A stretch of 64,000 nt of DNA from a gamma proteobacterium HdN1. Lineage in GTDB: Bacteria; Pseudomonadota; Gammaproteobacteria; Pseudomonadales; Ketobacteraceae. Both the position numbers and the translations under genes were made by a program. Positions within the stretch are counted from its first letter, which is position 1, and each line of letters starts with the position of its first letter. The stretch covers positions 3,446,527 through 3,510,526 of the forward strand of contig FP929140.1 in NCBI GenBank assembly GCA_000198515.1. Direction: 5' to 3'. Below are positions 18,988 through 28,339 of the stretch, piece after piece. Under the pieces are notes generated by a model, which saw nothing but the letters and a program-made list of their open reading frames with translations, was not told the DNA's origin and did no database searches.

Positions 18988-20931
18988 TCAATGCGCTTGA
19001 TCCTCTGCAAATTTTGCAGCCGACCCTAAGTCTTGAGGTGGCGCGATTGCAATTTGATTCCTACCGTTTTGTTTCGCCTTATATAGCGCGTTATCCGCGA
19101 GATTCAGCAGCTCCGCCATCCCTTGATAATGGTGGGGGATGCCCGCTGCAACTCCACCACTGACCGTCATCGGGATTTGCATGCCATCGTGCTGCATAGG
19201 AATCGTGAACACCTCTCGACGAATTTCTTCCGCAACGTGCAAGGCCCCTTGCGCGTTTGTGTTGTTGAGGACAACCACAAATTCTTCGCCACCGTAGCGC
19301 GCTACAATATCTGAAGCACGAGTCACATGTTTTTTGAGAATCCCTGCAACGTGGGCGATACAGTAGTCGCCAACCAGATGCCCGTAGTGATCGTTAATTT
19401 TCTTGAAATGATCAACGTCAAACATGATAACGGAGATGGAACACTGTTCTCGGTAAGCTGTTTTGAAATCGGTTTCAAATTTATGGTTAAAATAACGCCG
19501 ATTATGCAGTTGGCTTAATTCGTCAATGATGCTCATGCGTTCAAGCTGCTCATTTGTTGAAGCAAGCTTCTGGACCGCATCTTCGAGCGCTTGTGTCCGT
19601 TCCTCCACGCGTTGTTCCAGTTCGCGGTTAGTTCTTTCGCGCGCTTCGCGTAGATCCCTTTCGTGCTGCAACTGAGTTTCGCGAGCGCTCAGCTGATCTT
19701 TGTGCATCTGCTGAATTTCGTCTGCTAATGCAAGCGCGAGAATAAAAGCCTGTAAGGTTGCGCCGGCTTGCTGGATATTTTCCGTAAGCCAGGATACTTC
19801 CAGTAAGCCGACCTTGTTTGCGAGCAGAACCATGCTGCTTATCAGAAAAATATTCCAGGAAAGCAAATAAAAGCGCGCAGGTTTGTAGCCGCTACGTAGC
19901 AGTACGATCCCAATCAGAACGCACAGAGGGCTGCCGAGCGCAATTGCAACCACTGCAAAACGCAGTGCTAGTGCATAGGGCAATACCAAAGAGAGAAGGA
20001 CGCCAATGACGCTGAGAATCGCGAGCGTTTTGAATAGAAAATAGTAAGTCTTTTTTTGCTCGCGAAGATGCAGAAAGCTGATGGTAAAGAGCATCGCGAA
20101 CATGCATATGCAGGACACAAAAAACGCAATGGAATGCTCTTGCCACCATTGATTGTCCGGCCACAGCAACCGATATCCATACCCGTGCAGTGTCGCCTGA
20201 AATAATAAAAGCGAAACTACAGTGCCGACATAGTAGAAATAGCTGATGTTGAAGGTGGCGAGGTACACAAAAAAATTCACGAACGCCATCGCCAGCATAA
20301 TGCCGTAAAAAAGGCTTTGCCACATGACCGCCATCTGATCCGCCTCAAGAAAGGCTTCGGATTTCCACAGATAAATCGGCAGTTGCATTGTGCCGGACGT
20401 CGTTACACGAATATACACACGGGTGTTTCGGTCGAGAGAAATCTTAGGTAGTGGAATCAGAAAATTCCGGTGATCCACCATACGCCTTGAGAAGGGCAGG
20501 GAGTCGCCTAACGTAATCTGTGTTTCGATGAGGCCGTTTGTAACAAAGTAGACATCAAGATTGTCTAGCAGCGGATTCTCAATTTCCAGGAAATCAAAGT
20601 GGTTGCCGTTGGCGGCTGCACTGAGATCCACGTAAAACCACCAAGAAGATAAAGTAAACCCTGCGTTGAACACCTGATCTCGGTTGGGTGCCCAGCGTGA
20701 TTCAGGGAGTGCCATTACATCCGAGAGTGAAAGCCGCTGCTGGGTATCCTCATAAATGTGCAGGTAGGTGGCAAGGTTCACAGAAGTCGGTTCTTGCGAG
20801 CGATCCTGCTGGAACGAACTTGCAGCAAACGCATTGCCCGCTAGAAGCATAGAAATGCTAAAAAACAGAGCACACCATGCCCACAGCCATTCTTTCGTCC
20901 GGCACAGAATAGTGCGGTAGAAGCTTCGCAT
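18988..20931 (-). CDS. Membrane diguanylate cyclase with 7TMR-DISM sensor
   Basis: 647 residues from ATG 20931, chosen because AGGA lies 8 bases upstream; ATG 20940 and TTG 20958 are in-frame alternatives. Order: signal peptide (to about LLAGNAFA), periplasmic 7TMR-DISM extracellular domain (about 50-180), seven membrane helices (about 195-400), a coiled coil (about 405-475), then GGDEF. The active site is GGEEF (547-551) with an RASD inhibitory site before it. It likely senses a periplasmic ligand and makes cyclic-di-GMP. No effector gene is adjacent. Confidence 0.9.
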   Translation of the reverse strand: MRSFYRTILCRTKEWLWAWCALFFSISMLLAGNAFAASSFQQDRSQEPTSVNLATYLHIYEDTQQRLSLSDVMALPESRWAPNRDQVFNAGFTLSSWWFYVDLSAAANGNHFDFLEIENPLLDNLDVYFVTNGLIETQITLGDSLPFSRRMVDHRNFLIPLPKISLDRNTRVYIRVTTSGTMQLPIYLWKSEAFLEADQMAVMWQSLFYGIMLAMAFVNFFVYLATFNISYFYYVGTVVSLLLFQATLHGYGYRLLWPDNQWWQEHSIAFFVSCICMFAMLFTISFLHLREQKKTYYFLFKTLAILSVIGVLLSLVLPYALALRFAVVAIALGSPLCVLIGIVLLRSGYKPARFYLLSWNIFLISSMVLLANKVGLLEVSWLTENIQQAGATLQAFILALALADEIQQMHKDQLSARETQLQHERDLREARERTNRELEQRVEERTQALEDAVQKLASTNEQLERMSIIDELSQLHNRRYFNHKFETDFKTAYREQCSISVIMFDVDHFKKINDHYGHLVGDYCIAHVAGILKKHVTRASDIVARYGGEEFVVVLNNTNAQGALHVAEEIRREVFTIPMQHDGMQIPMTVSGGVAAGIPHHYQGMAELLNLADNALYKAKQNGRNQIAIAPPQDLGSAAKFAEDQAH

Positions 20932-21063
20932 TGGTGGCATCCTGTCAGATGGGTACAATCACGGCCTTGTTGGTTGTTTCATAACCTTTTTTAGTTTGGC
21001 ACACAATACGCCATCTTCCTACATCCATGTCAGCTTCTCTCCATGCGAAGCCCGCTGGAGCTT

Positions 21064-23772
21064 TTAAGCAGGCTTATCTAACCGCTCTCGCAGCCTTTCT
21101 TTGAGCGTGGCGCAGAATTCCGGATCGTGCAGCATCTCGCCATTGGTATCGGTAATATAAAACACGTCCTCCGCGCGCTCGCCAAAGGTCGCAATCTTCG
21201 CACCTTGGATCAATACACCCGAAGCCACAAAAATCTTACCGATTTCCGCCAAAAGGCCCGGCCGATCCAGCGTCGTAATGTCAAGAACCGTAGCGCGGCT
21301 ATCCAGATCGTTCGCAAGAGTAATCTCTGTAGCGACCCTAAAGTGTTTTAGCGCCCGTGGCAGTGGTCGATGAACAATATCCGGGAAGCGAGTTGGGTCA
21401 GCTAGGGTTGTGCGTAGCTTGCGCGCGATTTGTTCGATCCTAGTTTCGTCTACTACAGCGGCACCACCTTCTTCCATAATGACATAGGTGTCCAAGGTGT
21501 ATTGATTAGCCGCCGTGATGATGCGCGCATCGGCAATGGTCAGGTTTAGCTGGGTCAGTGCAGCCACCGTTGCAGCGAAAAGATTCGGTGCGTCTTTTGC
21601 GTAAATGAACACCTGCGTAGCGCCCTGGTATTTGCGTTCATCTGTTTTGCCGACCAAGACCAGCGGTTCCTCTTTTGTCCCATGGGCCAGGATAGCCTCC
21701 GTATGGTGGACGAGGTTGCCAATGCTTTCGCGCAGAAAGTAATCGTCCTCCAGTTGCGACCAGAGTAGATCTACAGCAACCAGATCGGCGTTGCGATGCT
21801 GGAGAACAGCTCGCGCCCGTTCCTTGTTTTCATCAATCAAATCTTCTCGGCACGCAGGATTTTCAAGGCCGCGCCGAAGCGCTTTGCGGGTTTCCGTGTA
21901 AAGCTGCCGTAATAGCGATGCCTTCCAGTTATTCCAAAGCGATGGGTTGGTCGCACTAATGTCTGCAACGGTGAGTGCGTACAGGTAATCCAGGTGGATT
22001 TGATCCTGTACCTTGTTGGCGAACTCCAGAATCACACCCGGATCGGATACGTCCTGCTTCTGTGCCGTGATGGACATAATGAGGTGATAGCGCACGAGCC
22101 ACGCAACCAGCTGCGTATCCCATTTGCCTAGACGATGGTGCTCGCAGAAGCGCGCAGCGTCGCCCGCGCCAAGTTCGGAATGGTCGCCGTTGCGACCCTT
22201 CGATAGATCGTGCAATAACCCGGCAATGTACAGCAGCTCAATTTTGGGCAGGCGCTGATAGATAATATGCTCCATCGGAAAATCGCGGCGCGATTCCGGC
22301 AGCTGCATGATTCGCATTTGGCGAATGACCATTAGCGAATGCGCGTCCACGGTATAGGCGTGGAATAGATCGTATTGCATCTGCCCAATGATGCGGCCAA
22401 ATTCGGGGATGTATTCACCTAGGACGCCGTAGCGCTTCATCCGCCAGAGTTGCGTATAGAGCTTGTTCTGTGAACGCATGAGCTCCATGAATAACGCGGT
22501 GTTGCGTATGTCGTTGCGAAACTTTTCATCCACCAAGTAACGGCTGTCGCGGATCAAGCGTATGGTGCTTGCACGTATTCCCTGGAGAGACGGAGTTTGC
22601 GCCAAGATGACAAATAGCTCCAAAAGCGCCGACGGCGTCTTTTTGAAAACGCTGGGGTGGCGCACCTCAATAAACCCGTTGCGCGCCTGAAAGCGGCGGT
22701 TGATGATCGCGATTTCCACAGGCTCGTCGGCCCTCAGAATGGCCTCATCAAAATGCTGGAGCAACATGTCGTTCAGTTGTGACACAGATTGCACGACACG
22801 GAAATAGGTCTGCATCAGCAGCTCCACGCCAAGCTGCTCGCCGGAATCTACAAAGCCCAGCATTTTGGCCACGCCGCGCTGATAATCAAACAGCAGGCGG
22901 TTTTCTCCTCGTTTTGCAAGCTCATGCAGAGCAAAGCGCACCCGCCACAGAAACACCATGCCGTCGTTTAGCGCAAGATATTCTTCCCCAGTCAGAAATT
23001 CATGAGTGACAAGCTCGCTCAACCGTGAGGCATCAAAATAACGTTTCGCCACCCAGCCGATTACATGAATATCGCGTAGTCCCCCCGGTGCGTTCTTGAT
23101 GTCGGGCTCAAGGTTGTATTCCGTGTTTGCATATTTTCGGTGGCGAGTGATTTGCTCGTGCCATTTTGCCGCAAAGAATGCTTTTGCGGGCCATAGCTGG
23201 CTCGGCCCCGTCATTGCCAGCATACGTTTGCAGAGTGTTGGATTCCCGCAGATCGTGCGCGCTTCCATCAGGTTGGTAGCGACCGTAATGTCAGCAGTGG
23301 CCTGTAGCACGCATTCGTCCAAAGAGCGCACGCTTTGGCCAACTTCCAGCCCAAAATCCCACAAGCGAGTCACAAATGCAGAAATCGACTCCTGAAGATG
23401 GCCATTGTCGCCAGATTCAAGCAGGATCATCACATCAATATCGGAGTAGGGGTGAAGCTCTGCGCGCCCATAGCCACCTACCGCAATCAACGCAATCCCT
23501 TCCTTGCGCCCAAAATCATATTGTTGCCAGAGCCACTCAAGCAACCGATCCATGACCCAAGCGCGGCGTCTTACGATCATGCGGATATCAAGCTGCGCCG
23601 CAAAGCGCTGCGACAAAATCTGCGTCGCGTGTTTCAAGGCGCAACGTAAAAGCGCAGGCCCCGTACCCTTTTCAAGCTCCCACCCTGCCATCAAGGTGGG
23701 AGACCATAACTCAGGGTCGTCGGAAAGGCTTTCGATGGTGGGGGTGCGTGGGGGTGCGATTTCGGTGTTCAC
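21064..23772 (-). CDS. glnD: Bifunctional uridylyltransferase/uridylyl-removing enzyme GlnD
   Basis: 902 residues. GlnD adds UMP to PII proteins when glutamine is low and removes it when glutamine is high. Nucleotidyltransferase motif GGYGRAELHPYSDIDV (99-114), HD hydrolase pair at H521-D522 (GLLHDLSKGRNGDHSE), and two C-terminal ACT domains (about 715-790 and 825-900) that sense glutamine. The start is GTG 23772, which overlaps the map stop codon as GTGA, so translation is probably coupled. A 10-bp tandem duplication at 23738-23757 encodes part of the proline-rich start (APPRTPT). Confidence 0.97.
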   Translation of the reverse strand: MNTEIAPPRTPTIESLSDDPELWSPTLMAGWELEKGTGPALLRCALKHATQILSQRFAAQLDIRMIVRRRAWVMDRLLEWLWQQYDFGRKEGIALIAVGGYGRAELHPYSDIDVMILLESGDNGHLQESISAFVTRLWDFGLEVGQSVRSLDECVLQATADITVATNLMEARTICGNPTLCKRMLAMTGPSQLWPAKAFFAAKWHEQITRHRKYANTEYNLEPDIKNAPGGLRDIHVIGWVAKRYFDASRLSELVTHEFLTGEEYLALNDGMVFLWRVRFALHELAKRGENRLLFDYQRGVAKMLGFVDSGEQLGVELLMQTYFRVVQSVSQLNDMLLQHFDEAILRADEPVEIAIINRRFQARNGFIEVRHPSVFKKTPSALLELFVILAQTPSLQGIRASTIRLIRDSRYLVDEKFRNDIRNTALFMELMRSQNKLYTQLWRMKRYGVLGEYIPEFGRIIGQMQYDLFHAYTVDAHSLMVIRQMRIMQLPESRRDFPMEHIIYQRLPKIELLYIAGLLHDLSKGRNGDHSELGAGDAARFCEHHRLGKWDTQLVAWLVRYHLIMSITAQKQDVSDPGVILEFANKVQDQIHLDYLYALTVADISATNPSLWNNWKASLLRQLYTETRKALRRGLENPACREDLIDENKERARAVLQHRNADLVAVDLLWSQLEDDYFLRESIGNLVHHTEAILAHGTKEEPLVLVGKTDERKYQGATQVFIYAKDAPNLFAATVAALTQLNLTIADARIITAANQYTLDTYVIMEEGGAAVVDETRIEQIARKLRTTLADPTRFPDIVHRPLPRALKHFRVATEITLANDLDSRATVLDITTLDRPGLLAEIGKIFVASGVLIQGAKIATFGERAEDVFYITDTNGEMLHDPEFCATLKERLRERLDKPA

Positions 23773-24542
23773 ACAGGCGTCTCATCGCGTCGTAGAGTTA
23801 GAATTTCGTGCCCAGTGGGTGTGACCAACAGAGTGTGTTCCCATTGCGCCGACAGCTTGTGATCTTTCGTGACTACGGTCCAGCCATCGGGTAGCACGCG
23901 CGTATGGCGCTTACCGGCATTGATCATGGGCTCAATGGTAAAAATCATGCCTTCTTTTAGTTCAAGCCCCGTATCTGGGCGGCCAAAATGAAGCACTTGC
24001 GGTTCCTCATGAAATTCTTCACCGATCCCGTGGCCGCAATACTCCTGAACCACGCTGAAATGGTTTTTCTCGGCATGCTGCTGGATCGTATGGCCAATGT
24101 CGCCCAAGCGAACACCAGGTTTGACCATCGCGATACCTAAGTATAGGCACTCCTGCGTTACCCGCACCAAGCGCTCCGAGAGCACACTAGGCTCACCGAC
24201 AAAAAACATCATACTGGTGTCGCCGTGCACACCGTCCTTATATACCGTGATATCCAAGTTCACGATATCCCCCCTTTTTAATATCTTGGCCTCACTTGGG
24301 ATTCCGTGGCACACGACATGATTGACCGAGGTGCAAATGGATTTTGGAAACCCTTTGTAGTTGAGGGGGGATGGAATCGCCTTCTGCTCATTCACAATGT
24401 AGCGATGGCAGATCGTGTTCAGTTCATCTGTTGAAACGCCCGGCTGTACGTAAGGGCCAATCATTTCAAGAACTTCCGCGGCAAGGCGGCAGGCGACGCG
24501 CATCTTTTCGATTTGTTCGGGGGTTTTGATAATTACAGTCAT
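23769..24542 (-). CDS. map: Type I methionine aminopeptidase
   Basis: 257 residues. It removes the initiator methionine from nascent proteins. The five metal ligands are recognisable in NLDITVYKDGVHGDTS (two Asp), YCGHGIGEEFHEEP (His), TIEPM (Glu) and QWEHTLLV (Glu). ATG 24542 was preferred to the in-frame TTG 24551; the ribosome site is weak. It is divergent from rpsB, as in many gammaproteobacteria, and overlaps glnD. Confidence 0.97.
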   Translation of the reverse strand: MTVIIKTPEQIEKMRVACRLAAEVLEMIGPYVQPGVSTDELNTICHRYIVNEQKAIPSPLNYKGFPKSICTSVNHVVCHGIPSEAKILKRGDIVNLDITVYKDGVHGDTSMMFFVGEPSVLSERLVRVTQECLYLGIAMVKPGVRLGDIGHTIQQHAEKNHFSVVQEYCGHGIGEEFHEEPQVLHFGRPDTGLELKEGMIFTIEPMINAGKRHTRVLPDGWTVVTKDHKLSAQWEHTLLVTPTGHEILTLRRDETPV

Positions 24543-24728
24543 TCTATTCAAAGTCGCTTACTTGGCAGGAGAACGCCATTGTACCCGAAATAGGGTAGGT
24601 TCTGAAAAACGCGGCGTGTAAAATGCGCCGGTCATTTTTGGGGCACAGCGAAAATGTACGATGTTGCAGCCATAAGAATCAGCTTGAATTTTTCGCCACC
24701 ATTTTCAATTGCGCACGGATGCGGTGCG

Positions 24729-24757
24729 TTGGCAAAGGGGCTCATTTGTGGTATAAA
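24729..24757 (+). promoter_or_regulatory. Sigma-70 promoter of rpsB-tsf
   Basis: TTGGCA (24729-24734), 17 bases, TATAAA (24752-24757), followed by the GC-rich discriminator GCGCC. A GC-rich discriminator after a strong promoter is typical of stringently controlled ribosomal genes. Confidence 0.8.
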
Positions 24758-24847
24758 GCGCCACCCCAAACGCCAGCAGGCGTAGGGGCAAGTCGGGGTT
24801 GGCCGCTTCTGGCTGACACAGACATTTATCAACTGACTAAGACACAC

Positions 24848-24861
24848 ACGTGTCGACACGT
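24848..24861. repeat. Perfect 14-bp palindrome in the rpsB leader
   Basis: ACGTGTCGACACGT reads the same on both strands. It lies within the transcribed leader about 105 bases before rpsB; it could be an RNA dimer/hairpin element or a protein site. Confidence 0.6.
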
Positions 24862-24966
24862 CGTTCTGGGTGCCTGAAGGCGCAAGATTTTGCGACAGCA
24901 GAATCGTGCCACGGGTGGGACGATGGGGCGCGTGGAGGCTTAACCCAAACCTCGGGAGAGATTATC

Positions 24967-25719
24967 ATGGCACAGATCACCATGCGTGAACTGATCAAAG
25001 CGGGCGCTCACTTCGGTCACCAGACTCGTTTCTGGAACCCCAAGATGAAGCAATACATCTTTGGCGCACGCAACAAAATCCACATTATCAACTTAGAGCA
25101 CACCGTTCCCGCACTGAACGACGCGCTGAACTTTATCAACGGCCAAGCGGCACGCAAGAACAAAGTTCTGTTCGTGGGCACGAAGCGCGCTGCTTCGACG
25201 CTGATTCAAGAACAGGCAACTCGTGCCGGTATGCCCTATGTGAACCACCGCTGGTTGGGCGGCATGCTCACCAACTGGAAAACCATCCGTCAGTCGATCC
25301 GCCGCCTTCGCGATCTTGAAACCGAAAGCAAGGATGGTACCTTCGATAAGCTGACCAAAAAAGAAGCCCTAATGCGCACCCGTGAGCTTGAAAAGCTGGA
25401 GCGTAGCTTTGGTGGCATCAAAGATATGGGCGGCTTGCCGGATGCAATTTTTGTGGTTGACGTAATGCACGAGCGCATTGCAATCACCGAAGCAAACAAA
25501 CTGGGCATCCCCGTAATTGGCATCGTCGATACCAACAGCGATCCAGATGGCGTTGACTATGTAATCCCAGCGAACGACGACGCCATCAAGGCGGTTGAGC
25601 TGTACGTTACCGCTTTCGCTAACGCCTGCCTTGAAGGCCGCGAATACGCCCAAGCACAAGCGGGCGGCGCGGGCGATAAAGACGCGTTCGTTGAAGTTGA
25701 CGAAGCCGCATCCAACTAA
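24967..25719 (+). CDS. rpsB: 30S ribosomal protein S2
   Basis: 250 residues from ATG 24967, with GGGAGAG 8-10 bases upstream. Starts [19 protein letters not shown] and contains [21 protein letters not shown] and [12 protein letters not shown], all standard S2 signatures. It assembles late on the 30S subunit. First gene of the rpsB-tsf operon. The frame is open further upstream but that stretch is leader, not S2. Confidence 0.99.
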   Translation: MAQITMRELIKAGAHFGHQTRFWNPKMKQYIFGARNKIHIINLEHTVPALNDALNFINGQAARKNKVLFVGTKRAASTLIQEQATRAGMPYVNHRWLGGMLTNWKTIRQSIRRLRDLETESKDGTFDKLTKKEALMRTRELEKLERSFGGIKDMGGLPDAIFVVDVMHERIAITEANKLGIPVIGIVDTNSDPDGVDYVIPANDDAIKAVELYVTAFANACLEGREYAQAQAGGAGDKDAFVEVDEAASN

Positions 25720-25803
25720 TACGCGCTGCAGCAAAAGGTAGCGCCGCTCAAAATGGGTCAAAGCCGCGTGCCACTGCGGTAGACCCGTTGCGACGAAGAA
25801 CAT

Positions 25804-25828
25804 AAAGGGGGCTTCGCCCCTTTTTTTT
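25804..25828 (+). terminator. Terminator/attenuator between rpsB and tsf
   Basis: An AAAGGGG...CCCCTTT stem closes around GCTTCG and is followed by a run of T (about 25818-25828). Since tsf lies 32 bases beyond and has no obvious promoter of its own, this is probably a partial terminator that lowers tsf expression relative to rpsB, as reported for E. coli. Confidence 0.85.
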
Positions 25829-25859
25829 CCAAATCCAAATTGAATATGAGGAACCGAGC

Positions 25860-26741
25860 ATGGCTGTTAGCGCCGCAATGGTAAAAGAACTGCGTGAACG
25901 TACGGGCCTTGGCATGATGGAATGCAAAAGGGCACTTGAAGAAACCAATGGCGACATCGAAGTAGCCATTGATAATCTGCGTAAATCTGGCCAAGCCAAG
26001 GCAGCCAAAAAAGCGGGCCGTATCGCCGCAGAAGGCGCAGTGCTGGCAAAGGTTTCTGCCGATGGCAAGAAGGGCGTGCTTGTTGAAGTCAACTCGGAAA
26101 CCGATTTCGTTGCGCGCGACGAAAGTTTCCGTAACTTCGCTGAAGAGGTCGTTACAGCCGCGCTTGCTTCTGGTTTGACCGACGTTGTAGCGCTGGGCCA
26201 AGAAAAAATCTCCACAGGCGTGGGCATTGAAGAAGCTCGCCTTGCGCTTGTGCAAAAAATTGGCGAAAACGTCCAAGTTCGCCGCGCAGCTTCCATTGAA
26301 GGCGGGAGCGTGGTGGGTGCCTATGTTCACAGTGGACGCATCGGTGTGCTGGTTGCCCTCAAGGGCGGCGACGCGGAGCTCGCAAAAGACATCGCGATGC
26401 ATGTCGCAGCATCGAATCCATTGGTGGTCAGAGGTGCCGATGTAAGCGAGGCAACCTTGGCGAAAGAACGTGAAATCTATACGGCCCAAGCAGCAGAAAG
26501 CGGCAAGCCTGCGGATATCGTTGCCAAGATGGTAGAAGGTCGCGTTGCAAAATTTTTGAAAGAAGTGAGCTTGGTAGATCAGCCGTTTGTGAAAGACCCC
26601 GATATTACCGTAGGTGCGCTTGCCAAAAAAGCAGGCGCGGAGATCGAAAAATTCCTACGCTTTGACGTAGGTGAAGGTATCGAAAAAGCCGAAACCGACT
26701 TTGCTGCCGAAGTAATGGCGCAGGTTCGCGGTAACCAGTAA
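25860..26741 (+). CDS. tsf: Elongation factor Ts
   Basis: 293 residues, the proteobacterial length. EF-Ts exchanges GDP for GTP on EF-Tu. N-terminal UBA-like domain [19 protein letters not shown], then the conserved EF-Tu contact [10 protein letters not shown] (about residues 81-90), and the C-terminal dimerisation region. GAGGAA lies 8-12 bases before ATG 25860. Second gene of rpsB-tsf. Confidence 0.98.
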   Translation: MAVSAAMVKELRERTGLGMMECKRALEETNGDIEVAIDNLRKSGQAKAAKKAGRIAAEGAVLAKVSADGKKGVLVEVNSETDFVARDESFRNFAEEVVTAALASGLTDVVALGQEKISTGVGIEEARLALVQKIGENVQVRRAASIEGGSVVGAYVHSGRIGVLVALKGGDAELAKDIAMHVAASNPLVVRGADVSEATLAKEREIYTAQAAESGKPADIVAKMVEGRVAKFLKEVSLVDQPFVKDPDITVGALAKKAGAEIEKFLRFDVGEGIEKAETDFAAEVMAQVRGNQ

Positions 26742-26761
26742 TAAGGCTCATCGAGTAGATC

Positions 26762-26781
26762 AGGGCGGCGAAAGCCGCCCT
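26762..26781 (+). terminator. Strong hairpin between tsf and pyrH
   Basis: AGGGCGGC, loop GAAA, GCCGCCCT: a perfect 8-bp stem with a GNRA tetraloop. No T-run follows, so it is either a weak terminator or an mRNA-stabilising 3' hairpin. Confidence 0.5.
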
Positions 26782-26889
26782 TCCGTTAAGAGGCGCAGCA
26801 CTTTATTCGGCATTGCCGCCTGCGAGCGCCTCAACAGCCTATGAAGGTTTTCGCAGTCTACGAACGTCTTAACCCGAGAGGAATCGTAC

Positions 26890-27615
26890 ATGCCAGCTGT
26901 AGATCGTACCCCGAAATATAAGCGTATCCTTCTGAAACTTAGCGGCGAAGCCTTGATGGGCAACGAAAAGTTTGGGATTGACCCCGCAGTCCTCAACCGC
27001 ATGGCGCTTGAGGTGGGGCAGCTAAAAGGGATTGGTATTCAGGTGGGCCTTGTGCTCGGCGGCGGAAACTTGTTTCGGGGCGCTACGCTTCAGGCGGCAG
27101 GCTTGGATCGCGTGAGCGGCGATCACATGGGAATGCTGGCGACGGTCATGAACGGCCTTGCGATGCGGGACGCTTTGGAGCGCGCGAATATCCCCACGGT
27201 TCTGATGTCGGCCGTACAAATGAGTGGTATTGTCGAACATTATGACCGCCGCCTTGCGATTCGCCACTTGGAAAAAGGGCGCGTGGTCATTTTCGCGGCC
27301 GGCACAGGCAACCCATTTTTTACTACCGACTCAGCGGCCTGCTTGCGCGCGATTGAGGTAGAAGCGGATATCGTGTTAAAAGCAACCAAGGTGGATGGCG
27401 TATATAGCGCTGATCCAGTCAAAGACCCTTCCGCAGTAAAATACGATACCTTGAGCTTTGATGAAGTGCTAGAGAAGAAGCTCGGCGTTATGGATCTTAC
27501 CGCGATTTGCCTAAGCCGCGATCATAATATGCCGATTCGCGTTTTCAATATGAACCAAGCGGGCGCGCTGCTGAATATTGCAGTGGGTGGTAACGAGGGG
27601 ACTCTGGTAGAGTAG
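26890..27615 (+). CDS. pyrH: UMP kinase
   Basis: 241 residues. Phosphorylates UMP to UDP; hexameric, of the amino-acid-kinase fold. Signatures: [13 protein letters not shown] at the start, GGGNLFRG near residue 57, a central [10 protein letters not shown]-like phosphate loop ([12 protein letters not shown]), and [20 protein letters not shown] lies 8-12 bases before ATG 26890. Follows tsf as in nearly all gammaproteobacteria. Confidence 0.98.
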   Translation: MPAVDRTPKYKRILLKLSGEALMGNEKFGIDPAVLNRMALEVGQLKGIGIQVGLVLGGGNLFRGATLQAAGLDRVSGDHMGMLATVMNGLAMRDALERANIPTVLMSAVQMSGIVEHYDRRLAIRHLEKGRVVIFAAGTGNPFFTTDSAACLRAIEVEADIVLKATKVDGVYSADPVKDPSAVKYDTLSFDEVLEKKLGVMDLTAICLSRDHNMPIRVFNMNQAGALLNIAVGGNEGTLVE

Positions 27616-27640
27616 TGAACTTTGTAAGTCTTTCTACCGT

Positions 27641-27667
27641 AGCACGGCGGTTACACCGCGCTGTGCT
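27641..27667 (+). other. Hairpin between pyrH and frr
   Basis: AGCACGGCGG and CCGCGCTGTGCT can pair around TTACA with a small internal mismatch. No T-run follows. Possible processing or stability element. Confidence 0.35.
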
Positions 27668-27718
27668 TGGTTCCACGGATTAGCGCCCTGCTAACAAGTC
27701 AAAAAAAGGACATCCATC

Positions 27719-28276
27719 GTGATCAACGATATCAAAAAAGATACAGAAGCCCGTATGAAAAAGTGCCTAGAAGCGTTGGAGCAGGCACTCCGCAAAGTAC
27801 GCACTGGGCGTGCAAACCCCGCGATTCTGGACGGTGTCAAAGTCAAATACTATGGCACAGACACTCCGCTCAAACAGGTTGCGAGCATCAACGTTGAAGA
27901 TAGCCGGACGCTTAGCATCTCTGCCTTTGATCGTGGCGCGATTCCTGATATTGAGAAAGCCATCATGAAGGCAGATCTTGGCCTGAACCCGTCAACATCT
28001 GGGGTTGTGATTCGCGTTCCGATGCCTGCGCTTACCCAAGAAACCCGCAAAGAGATGACCAAGATTGCGCGTAATGAAGCCGAACACGCGCGCGTCTCGG
28101 TTCGCAACGTTCGCCGCGACGCAAACGCGGATATCAAGGAATTGCTGAAAGAAAAGCAAATCGGCGAAGACGAAGCACGCAAGGGCGAAGATGAGGTTCA
28201 GAAGCTTACCGACCGCTATATCGTGGAAGTAGATAAGATTTTGACCGCAAAAGAAGCAGACTTGATGCAAATCTAG
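27719..28276 (+). CDS. frr: Ribosome recycling factor
   Basis: 185 residues from GTG 27719. With EF-G it splits post-termination ribosomes. Signatures: [32 protein letters not shown] and the C-terminal long-helix segment [33 protein letters not shown] is 6-9 bases upstream of the GTG. Confidence 0.98.
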   Translation: MINDIKKDTEARMKKCLEALEQALRKVRTGRANPAILDGVKVKYYGTDTPLKQVASINVEDSRTLSISAFDRGAIPDIEKAIMKADLGLNPSTSGVVIRVPMPALTQETRKEMTKIARNEAEHARVSVRNVRRDANADIKELLKEKQIGEDEARKGEDEVQKLTDRYIVEVDKILTAKEADLMQI

Positions 28277-28339
28277 TCGGGCGATGGCAGGTTCTTGTAA
28301 CGGCGAATCAGCGCGCGCAACTTTTTGTGGAGAAGGCGA

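Larger units (their letters stand above)
24543..24966. promoter_or_regulatory. map / rpsB divergent spacer and rpsB leader
   Basis: This 424-bp region has no credible gene. It carries the rpsB promoter (24729-24757), a leader of about 200 bases and a 14-bp palindrome (24848-24861). Ribosomal protein S2 represses its own mRNA through the leader in gammaproteobacteria, so an S2-binding fold is plausible here, but I could not match the fold by eye. Confidence 0.5.
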
